A DNA stretch of 64,000 bases from the NCBI GenBank assembly GCA_030248135.1, contig JASANC010002097.1, forward strand, positions 31,530 through 95,529. The letters run 5' to 3'. A program made the position numbers and the translations under genes. Below are positions 58,156-64,000 of the stretch, piece after piece (within the stretch, counting starts at the first letter, position 1; each line of letters opens with the position of its first letter). This DNA is from Theristus sp. LFF4_11 (lineage: Eukaryota; Nematoda; Chromadorea; Monhysterida; Xyalidae). Under the pieces are notes generated by a model. It searched no databases and had not been told where the DNA came from. It worked only from the letters and a program-made list of their open reading frames with translations.

Positions 58156-59481
58156 TCACACACTGTAATCGTGATAAATCGTGCGGGTACGGTCAATGTA
58201 CGCAAGATTATCGAACTCTGCATAGACAAGCATCTCAAGTCCTGGCTCCGGTACGGCATTCGCAAAGTCGCAATGAACGGTAGTGGAGCCTTCGCGCAAC
58301 AGTTGCCAGTGTGTGCTATCCGTCTCTTCCGGAGTGAGATCGAAGACAAACAAACAGTGACTATGTTTGAAATTATCCATGCTAATCCAGTTGCTTTTAT
58401 TCTCTTCAGTGTGCCCCAGGGCTTCGATCATTTGAACGTATGCACGGGTGTACTGGTCACCATCGAAATTCATTTTCAAGGGTTCACGGGGCACCATACG
58501 ACCAGCAGCATCGACATTTATTTGTTTCACCCCGTTGTTGGCAAACACGAAAGGTGACGTTCCGAACGTTCCGAAAAAAGCAGCGGTTTCTACGAAGCCA
58601 ATCACAAGACGTCTGGGAACCTGACCGTTGAATATGGGTGTAGTGGGTGCACTTTGGCGCCCTGGTGAAATGTGAACTTTTGTCATCACAGCTCGTCGAA
58701 TAGGGTACTTGGCAGGCGTACGAGCAAGTGCAGCCTCGACACCCAGATGAACGGAGCTGGAAACCTCCACTTTACGCACAAACCATTTCAGGTCGAGAAC
58801 TTCCAGTTTGTACGTTGTTGGCACAGCTGGCGGTGGAGTAGGAGGAAAGGTTTGGAGGACAAACTTGTCGTCATTACGATGAAGCTCCAGCACAATTTCG
58901 GTGTTGTTCACCAGTAGACGATCACTCATGAAAAGATCACAGTGAATTGGAGCCATAAGCTCGACAGTTTTGCCTCTTTTGAACATCCCTTTGCGTATTT
59001 CGAATCCGTTGTTTTCTATTGTTAGTACATTTTCAGCTGGGCCGTCTTTTACGTACCCTGCTGCTTTCAAGAACGTCTGTTTCACCATCTTGTCATAGTT
59101 GAGCTCTGTCTCAAGAAAGCTGCGGTACGCGTACATTGTACCGCTGTCGTAAGCCAGTTTTCCATTCAGTGCAACCTTTACTTGTTTGAATAAGGTTTTC
59201 CCCAGCAAATTCACGGGTGCAACGTCGGAATCATCTTCCGGAACTGTCCCATTGGATTTTAGAATCCTCACCTTGGCCAGAAGATAGTTACGTGCGAGAT
59301 GCAAGTAATGAGGGTCACTTTGCACAATGAATGTGTACGGGCCTTCCGAGGTGCACGTATTTGCCAAATGAATCTCTTGCCAGTAGCCATTTTCCAAGGC
59401 AACCTGGGTGCTGGGAACGCTGAACAAGTCCAACACTGAAACGCCGCTCGGAATGCTTCTTTGATCAATCAACTTTGCCAT
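58156..59481 (-). CDS. Major capsid protein, double jelly-roll
   Basis: 441 aa, typical of Polinton/adintovirus hexon-like capsid proteins. Family landmarks include the N-terminal stretch after SVLDLFSVP and the segment LLGKTLFKQVKVALNG followed by YAYRSFLETELNYD. LELHRNDDKF comes mid-protein, and VHCDFANAV with LVYAEFDNL lies near the end. These proteins form trimeric capsomers of icosahedral shells. The ATG overlaps the stop of the upstream gene by one base (TAATG), and the stop lies two bases before the protease ATG. The frame is fully open. Confidence 0.9.
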   Translation of the reverse strand: MAKLIDQRSIPSGVSVLDLFSVPSTQVALENGYWQEIHLANTCTSEGPYTFIVQSDPHYLHLARNYLLAKVRILKSNGTVPEDDSDVAPVNLLGKTLFKQVKVALNGKLAYDSGTMYAYRSFLETELNYDKMVKQTFLKAAGYVKDGPAENVLTIENNGFEIRKGMFKRGKTVELMAPIHCDLFMSDRLLVNNTEIVLELHRNDDKFVLQTFPPTPPPAVPTTYKLEVLDLKWFVRKVEVSSSVHLGVEAALARTPAKYPIRRAVMTKVHISPGRQSAPTTPIFNGQVPRRLVIGFVETAAFFGTFGTSPFVFANNGVKQINVDAAGRMVPREPLKMNFDGDQYTRAYVQMIEALGHTEENKSNWISMDNFKHSHCLFVFDLTPEETDSTHWQLLREGSTTVHCDFANAVPEPGLEMLVYAEFDNLAYIDRTRTIYHDYSV

Positions 59482-59855
59482 TACTTGTAGTAGAATCCAA
59501 GCTGGTCTTCAAATTTTACTCTCTTAGCCCCCTTCTTTCTCGTCGTCTTTCGCTTTTTGCCAATCGTTCGCTTTGTTGTCACCTTCCGTCGTTTTCCTAG
59601 TCCTCGGCCGCTCTGGATTTTCTTCGTCGCTTGTTTCAACAACTTGGCAGCACCTCGTCTACCACGTGTTTTTGCCGCTTCTTTTATACTCTTTCCCGCA
59701 ACGACGTCAGAAGCTATTTGAGCTCCAGTGGAGAGAGCTTGTTTTCCAATAGCTTTCCCTGCACTTTTTGCCACAGGAAGTAGAGCGCGAAAGATACCGC
59801 GGAAAAGACTTCCGAGTCCTGCACCGCGCTGGTAAGGAATGCCTTGAAGCTCCAT
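59481..59855 (-). CDS. Small basic protein, adenovirus pX/pVI-like
   Basis: 124 aa. The N-terminus has a Gly-rich amphipathic stretch (GAGLGSLFRGIFRALLPVAK), followed by SAGKAIGKQAL and a long Lys/Arg-rich tail (KRRKVTTKR, KKRKTTRKK) ending FYYK. Polintons encode such proteins next to the capsid genes. By analogy with adenovirus pX/pVI it may bind DNA or membranes inside the capsid. A TATATAAA-like box (about 59875-59868) is just upstream. Its stop overlaps the major capsid ATG. Confidence 0.75.
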   Translation of the reverse strand: MELQGIPYQRGAGLGSLFRGIFRALLPVAKSAGKAIGKQALSTGAQIASDVVAGKSIKEAAKTRGRRGAAKLLKQATKKIQSGRGLGKRRKVTTKRTIGKKRKTTRKKGAKRVKFEDQLGFYYK

Positions 59856-59903
59856 TTGGTTGGGTTGGTTTATATGGATCAGTCACAGGAACGTATGCGC
59901 CTC

Positions 59904-60728
59904 TCATAGTCGAAATGCGCTCTGTTTCCGAAAATGAAGTTTCACCATAGATTTGCCAAATTGGAATGCAAGAGGTCGATTTTGGTCTGTTTTTATACTA
60001 ATCTCAACCGTAGAGAACTGATTGTTCAACACAGGGACGTAATGTGGAACAATGAATTCACGGTCAATGATTTCGCCGTACTTTCCAGTCACGGGCACAA
60101 TTCGTAGCAGCTGCTCTCGCTTGTTTCCAACAAACTGAGGTTCCGCAAGGTCACTATAAACGTAGAGTGTGTCCACACCTCCTCGAAAGTCGGGAGGGTA
60201 CGTAGCGTACACTTGCTCACCTGTCACTGGAAGTTCACGACTGTCAAACCCCAGAATGTATTGCAACTGAGGTGATAAAACTACGCTCTTTATGTGTTCA
60301 GTGTATCTCGAGCTTTTGAACACGATTCGTTTTATCACATTGTCAATGTCGAAGAAAAACCGACGACTGTTGTCAATCTTTGTTTCTCCATCTTCAGTTT
60401 CACAGTAGCTTAATGCCTTTGTAATCGCATATGTGAAGTTGAATTCTTTATCGTAGTGACCAGGTGGAACCACTGCACGGCACACACTTCCATCAGTCAT
60501 GTGAATAATGATTTCATTCTGTCTGTGTTCGCCGACCTGCTCATCTGTTATGTTATTCCATGAAAACGGGTAGTGCATTTCTACCAAAGCAACGTGCCAC
60601 TTTTCCTCAGATGGCAGTTTGATTTCATGAGGCAGATGTACGCGAAAGTGAGAAGTTGTGTTCGGGCGATCATATTGTGTTTCGCCGGGCGTATTCGACG
60701 GTAAATTTAGATAGAAATCGTTCATCAT
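59904..60728 (-). CDS. Minor capsid (penton-like) protein
   Basis: 274 aa, conserved in Polintons as the single jelly-roll pentamer at capsid vertices. Recognisable parts are the N-terminal DFYLNLPSNTP, the HVALVEMHYPFSWNN block, LQYILGFDSRELP, YVYSDLAEPQFVGN and LLRIVPVTG. The ATG overlaps the stop of the membrane protein gene (ATGA arrangement). A 48-bp gap with a TATA-like box separates it from the basic protein gene. The frame is intact. Confidence 0.87.
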   Translation of the reverse strand: MMNDFYLNLPSNTPGETQYDRPNTTSHFRVHLPHEIKLPSEEKWHVALVEMHYPFSWNNITDEQVGEHRQNEIIIHMTDGSVCRAVVPPGHYDKEFNFTYAITKALSYCETEDGETKIDNSRRFFFDIDNVIKRIVFKSSRYTEHIKSVVLSPQLQYILGFDSRELPVTGEQVYATYPPDFRGGVDTLYVYSDLAEPQFVGNKREQLLRIVPVTGKYGEIIDREFIVPHYVPVLNNQFSTVEISIKTDQNRPLAFQFGKSMVKLHFRKQSAFRL

Positions 60729-61024
60729 AGGCGTTTCTTTAACGTCGGATTTGGCAGCAAATAACCAAGCGAACTGCTGAGCAGTGCAGTCCAGAGCTTG
60801 CCTTCGTCTTCTTTATATAGCGTAAGATTTACGATTGAAGTAAGAACCACAATGTAAATCAGCACCACCTGTGTAAAGAAGACAATTTCTGACTTTGGGA
60901 GAGAATGTCCAAACACTTTCCAAGACGAATCGGAAGAACTATCACCATTCATGTCGTGACCAAATCGGTGTTTTTGATCCATGACGGCTGTTTCTTCTGG
61001 TTTTTCCAAACTACTAAATGCCAT
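60725..61024 (-). CDS. Small single-pass membrane protein
   Basis: 99 aa. The N-terminal half is polar with an Asp/Ser cluster (DSSSDSSWKVFG). It is followed by one hydrophobic helix (FFTQVVLIYIVVLTSIVNL) and a weaker hydrophobic stretch before KKRL. Comparable small membrane proteins sit next to the minor capsid gene in other Polintons (from memory). Its first 76 bases overlap the end of the integrase gene in another frame, and its stop overlaps the minor capsid ATG. Confidence 0.7.
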   Translation of the reverse strand: MAFSSLEKPEETAVMDQKHRFGHDMNGDSSSDSSWKVFGHSLPKSEIVFFTQVVLIYIVVLTSIVNLTLYKEDEGKLWTALLSSSLGYLLPNPTLKKRL

Positions 61025-62034
61025 AGCTCGTTGTTTCGTTGTTCAGATTTTTCTATCCTCTCAATTGCTTCTATCTTTTCGTTCAGAGGTACAACTCTGA
61101 CCAATTCTTCGTTGTAAAAAATGCCGTCAAGCGTCTCGCCTTCCAAATCTGTGATCTTGTACGTGGCTGGGTAACGGTTCAACACCTGCTTCACAACAAA
61201 CACTTCGGATGTGAAGTTGGGCAAATACAAGTTCGATAGCTTGTTCTTTTCTTTGGTTATTCGCACCTGATCACCAGCTTTATATACTGCTTTGCTCTCC
61301 GGTTGCTCTTTGCCGTACAAATGTTGCCACACCTCATTTTCGTTCTTCTTCGTCACTTCTATTGGTGCCCGACCGATGGTTCTATGATACGAGCTGTTGA
61401 TCGCCTTCACCATTTCAGGCAGAATCTTGACGTAGTTGAGCGTTTTGTTTTGACTAAAATGTTTCCACAGCCGAGTTTTGAGAGTCTTAATGTAACGTTC
61501 AACTATCGCGCACTTGACGTCCGGAGAGGTGGCGTATTGATGCTGTATGTCATGCTTTTTCAATCGGTCTTGGAACGGCTTTGCAAACTCTAACCCTCTG
61601 TCGCTGGTTAATTTCATACATTTCCGCCCACTACGTTTTAGAATGGCTTCAAAGGCATCAGCCACCTGTTCGGGCGTTTTTCGTTTCACAGGTTCAGCAA
61701 ATGCAAATCGACTCAAAACATCGATGCAAACAACAATGTACGTGTAACCACTGTTGTATTTCTTCAAAAGATGCATGTCAGCAAGATCGATTTGCCAATC
61801 GACATCTAAACCAGCCGTCTTGGTCACATTTCGCTTGAACTTTTTCCTCACAGGCTTGTGGAGGGTATATGTATCTTGCGTAGTCAGAAAATCGCTGACC
61901 TGTTTTAATGTAATCTTCTTGTTCCTTTTCTTTGCCTCACGAAAGACTGCATTTACACCAGCATAGCATGCCGGGCTTTTGGGGTTATAGTAAACGTCTT
62001 TGAGAAGCGCAGCTACTTTCTGTACTGGTGCCAT
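60949..62034 (-). CDS. Retroviral-type (rve) integrase of Polinton class
   Basis: 361 aa. The catalytic triad is visible: D83 in QIDLADM, D145 in LTSDRGLEF, and E179 in AIVERYIK, 33 residues after D145. The core is followed by LNYVKILPEMVKAINSSYH and an SH3-like C-terminal domain (KAGDQVRITKEK; YPATYKITDLEG). Such enzymes join element ends to host DNA. The start ATG overlaps the end of the 252-aa protein gene by about 22 bases. The frame is open, so the protein could still be made. Confidence 0.92.
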   Translation of the reverse strand: MAPVQKVAALLKDVYYNPKSPACYAGVNAVFREAKKRNKKITLKQVSDFLTTQDTYTLHKPVRKKFKRNVTKTAGLDVDWQIDLADMHLLKKYNSGYTYIVVCIDVLSRFAFAEPVKRKTPEQVADAFEAILKRSGRKCMKLTSDRGLEFAKPFQDRLKKHDIQHQYATSPDVKCAIVERYIKTLKTRLWKHFSQNKTLNYVKILPEMVKAINSSYHRTIGRAPIEVTKKNENEVWQHLYGKEQPESKAVYKAGDQVRITKEKNKLSNLYLPNFTSEVFVVKQVLNRYPATYKITDLEGETLDGIFYNEELVRVVPLNEKIEAIERIEKSEQRNNELWHLVVWKNQKKQPSWIKNTDLVTT

Positions 62035-62771
62035 GCAGGATCGTACCGATCTGGCTTCGCTGTTGGCCGAACAGATTTTCTTTGACCCTTTTCTGGTGAT
62101 GTTTTATGCGGTACACCAAGCTTCGGTGCTCTTGGTTCAGCCTGTGGTGGTGTGCCGAACAAATCTGCAGCAGCAGAAACGTCTGCCTCTTCTGCGCTTG
62201 GTTCGACTTGCTCCCACAAACCTTTGTTTAGAATAGCAGTTCGTGGTACATTGTGCTCCAGCAACGCGCGGGCAAATTGTTCCCAACCTGTCACACCGCG
62301 CTCATTCTTTCTACCTTGACGTACAAACTGCTGTACCAGATCAATGGCGTTCGAATTGGGGATTCTTTCACCCTTATATACCAGCTCATTTCTCTCATTG
62401 AAACCAATAGATGGATTATTCTTTATATGATTCAACAGAATGCGCGCCTTGTTCCTGGAAGTTTTTGTCATGGCATTCAAGACGTCATCAGTGCTGGTTG
62501 GTGCGATGGTGTCAAACCCGCTTGTAGAAGCTTTTTCAGGTTCGTCACGAACTTCAATCTTGAGCGGTTGGTTGACTTCATTTTGTCGAACACCCAAGAA
62601 ACGATGCAGAGATTGACCATAGAGTTTCGCTTTCACATCGGCAGGAAGTGTTGTAATCAAGTATTTTTTCATCTCCTGATCAAGAGCACTAATAATTGGC
62701 TGACTCGGTGGGGTAAATATCGAAGAAAGAACACTCTGGGGAACAATGGCCATTTTTCTCGCATGTTCCAT
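62013..62771 (-). CDS. Conserved Polinton protein, 252 aa, function unknown
   Basis: The N-terminal part has MEHARKMAIVPQSVLSS and helices around ALDQEMKKYL. The middle is Ser/Thr-rich and likely disordered. A conserved C-terminal segment, RILLNHIKNNPSIGFNER, is followed by a GWEQFARALLEHNVP motif. Proteins of this type lie between core-like and capsid genes in many Polintons (recall, not checked). I chose ATG 62771: it overlaps the preceding stop as TGATG, whereas the GTG three bases upstream is less likely. The stop lies inside the integrase coding region. Confidence 0.7.
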   Translation of the reverse strand: MEHARKMAIVPQSVLSSIFTPPSQPIISALDQEMKKYLITTLPADVKAKLYGQSLHRFLGVRQNEVNQPLKIEVRDEPEKASTSGFDTIAPTSTDDVLNAMTKTSRNKARILLNHIKNNPSIGFNERNELVYKGERIPNSNAIDLVQQFVRQGRKNERGVTGWEQFARALLEHNVPRTAILNKGLWEQVEPSAEEADVSAAADLFGTPPQAEPRAPKLGVPHKTSPEKGQRKSVRPTAKPDRYDPAWHQYRK

Positions 62772-63112
62772 CACAAAGCTTTGCCAATTGCTTCGCCAAG
62801 AATGCCAGCAGCTTGACCAAGTGCCGGAGCCAAAAGCAACGGTAGGAAACCTCCGCGTTGAATAACGAGATGCTTTACCTTATTTGACACGCTGTGATCC
62901 GCAATACCACGCAGCACCTTTTTATACGTTTTCAGCTTTTTCTTCTGGGCACTAGTTAATTTCACCGTGCCCCGAAGACCGTTGTCCACCACCTCGCAAA
63001 TCGCCAGAAACAGATCATCGGTTGTATTCGTGAGAACAGCCCTGCGGAGCTGCGGTTTCGCAGTTTGCAGTAATTTCAGCAAAGTCTAGTTTCGTTTGAG
63101 ACGAGCAGACAT
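62771..63112 (-). pseudogene. Small core-like Polinton protein, interrupted by amber codon 9
   Basis: From ATG 63112 (overlapping the ATPase stop as TAATG) the frame gives eight codons, then TAG at 63088-63086. It reopens at once for 103 codons to 62771. The downstream part has LTSAQKKKLKTYKKVLRGIA and QRGGFLPLLLAPALG, typical of a short basic Polinton protein with a C-terminal hydrophobic tail. Because the eight codons before the stop also fit the family start (MSARLKRN), I read this as a nonsense mutation rather than a later start. Confidence 0.6.
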
Positions 63113-63750
63113 TATTTAGGCAGGTAGACGTAACTCTGTTCACCGGGAAAGATACAAGTACGCAATCTAGCTTGTTCATCTGTGGAAGGTTCAGAACCGA
63201 TCAATATATACCCGAACGGCTCCTTGACAGCGTCGTTGAAAGCATCGAGGAAGAACTTCTGTTTTGTGGGATACAACTGCTCAGCCAGCGTTTGAACCTG
63301 CAGTCTGTCATCAGTTTTTCATCAATACGTAAGTAGTGGCTGTTCACCCTTGCAGTGCGAAGATTGTTGTAGAACAGGATTTTGAACTATATGCACAACT
63401 GCTCACATTCCAATGATGACTTCCTTTGGTGAAGATCTGTTCAAGCTCAGTGTTTCTTTTTTTCGAGAGAACATCCATGAGATCGTCGAAGATCACGAGC
63501 TTTTTCACCTGCCGATCACCTTTGAGCGTGGCGAGATCGGGTATTCCTTCCACAAGCTCCAAGTTTAGGATGCGATTCAAGTCTCGATAAGAGTCTTGCC
63601 ATACTCCGTAAGCCCAGATTATTTTATCAGGCGAGGGATTTATCATTTCAGGCGCATGGCGAACAATGCTTCTTGGCCCATTCGGATTTCCCGCTCCTGG
63701 TTGGGCCTGAGATTACGCATGTGAAAGGAGCCTTTAAATGTAAGATCCAT
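63112..63750 (-). pseudogene. FtsK/A32-like packaging ATPase, broken by frameshifts
   Basis: Fragments of one protein lie in order in different frames. The start ATG is at 63750. Walker A (SGPTRSGKS) is near 63680, Walker B (KKLVIFDD) near 63490, the sensor-like FTKGSHHWNV near 63415, and a C-terminal block (LAEQLYPTK; RLRTCIFPGE) ends at 63112. Breaks are near 63732, near 63668 (one extra base each), near 63405 with an in-frame stop shortly after, and near 63300-63315. No GT-AG pairs explain them. Such ATPases pump DNA into capsids; this copy cannot encode a full protein. Confidence 0.78.
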
Positions 63751-64000
63751 ACCACTTCATCAGTGTTAAAATAATTAAGTGTTGCTACAATGTAGACCGC
63801 AATGACTAGATGACGATGTGTATCCCCTATATGTTGTTTGTACGGTGTGTTTGGAAGAAGAGGGCCCTCCATCTCATTCATCTTCTCACTTTCTCTCACC
63901 GGGCACAGAACGGAGCAGGACACAGAAAGACACAGAACAAAGACACAGAACAAAGACACAGAACAGTGAGCAAACAAAAAGCAGAACACAGACGAAAAAC
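63751..64000. other. Upstream of the ATPase, with a 13-14 bp minisatellite
   Basis: Repeated GACACAGAACAAA units run from about 63915 to 63966. The minus-strand frame that reads through to the ATPase is likely leader sequence rather than coding. Confidence 0.45.

Larger units (their letters stand above)
53500..64000 (-). mobile_element. Polinton/Maverick (adintovirus-like) endogenous element, partial
   Basis: Integrase, packaging ATPase, adenovirus-type protease, double jelly-roll major capsid, penton-like minor capsid and small basic proteins together define the Polinton/Maverick group. The element runs off the right edge. The family-B DNA polymerase and right terminal repeat are not seen. 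The left limit is approximate. The structural block (57.6-63.75 kb) is collinear and minus-stranded; the accessory block (53.7-57.6 kb) has spliced genes with their own promoters. Damage is limited to the ATPase and the core-like gene among those visible. Whether any virion is made cannot be judged here. Confidence 0.9.

Noticed and set aside
58154..58159. GTG start giving two more residues for the protease
   Set aside because: An ATG lies two codons in, directly after the capsid stop, and is the normal eukaryotic choice.
63300..63750. Introns as the explanation of the ATPase frame changes
   Set aside because: The first two breaks need a one-base shift with no removable sequence and no GT-AG pair; an in-frame stop also occurs.
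53500..64000. Family-B DNA polymerase or rolling-circle replication gene in the element
   Set aside because: No polymerase or Rep motifs were seen in any frame; it may lie beyond 64000.

Overview
This window is invertebrate animal genomic DNA. It holds several intron-rich host genes in long AT-rich non-coding stretches, and the right-hand 10.5 kb is an integrated Polinton/Maverick-type (adintovirus-like) element. The evidence for an animal host is short GT-AG introns, an NF-kappaB p105/Relish-type gene, two opsins, a PRDM13-like zinc-finger gene, ShKT and astacin proteins, and ribosomal protein uL1 (RPL10A). I cannot name the phylum from the sequence.

Layout of the host part. At 1.7-3.5 kb there are minus-strand exons of an unrecognised gene. 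From 12.1 to 19.7 kb (minus) lies an NF-kappaB gene with Rel homology domain, nuclear localisation signal, glycine-rich region, ankyrin repeats and C-terminal death domain. A complete six-exon M20 metallopeptidase gene (plus strand) sits inside one of its introns. Two tandem opsin paralogues follow at 21.4-26.9 kb (minus). After them come a four-domain ShKT gene (28.5-29.3 kb), a C2H2 zinc-finger gene resembling PRDM13 (33.9-35.2 kb, plus), an astacin-like gene that has lost its catalytic glutamate (37.4-38.6 kb, minus), a 28-bp satellite array (38.9-40.3 kb), a small tail-anchored membrane protein gene (41.2-42.2 kb, plus), and RPL10A (50.9-52.6 kb, minus). Several non-autonomous inverted-repeat elements are scattered between them, most with TA at one or both ends as expected for Tc1/mariner-type MITEs.

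Layout of the element (about 53.5 kb to beyond the window). The structural block is read on the minus strand: packaging ATPase (broken), a small core-like protein (amber stop at codon 9), a 252-aa Polinton conserved protein, integrase, a small membrane protein, penton-like minor capsid protein, a basic pX/pVI-like protein, double jelly-roll major capsid protein, and adenovirus-type cysteine protease. Consecutive genes meet at overlapping stop/start codons or lie a few bases apart. To its left is an accessory block of five small genes, four of them with one short intron: a 150-aa protein on the plus strand, an intronless Bcl-2 homologue, a Cys-rich 176-aa protein, an acidic/proline-rich 189-aa protein, and an AlkB-like protein with altered catalytic residues. 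The accessory genes carry recognisable TATA promoters; two neighbours share a duplicated CCAAT-CRE-TATA cassette.

The element is mixed in its state. The accessory genes, integrase and capsid genes are open, while the ATPase and core-like gene are damaged. This suggests a once-viral element now partly decayed. The family-B DNA polymerase expected of Polintons is not in the window; it may lie to the right or be lost.
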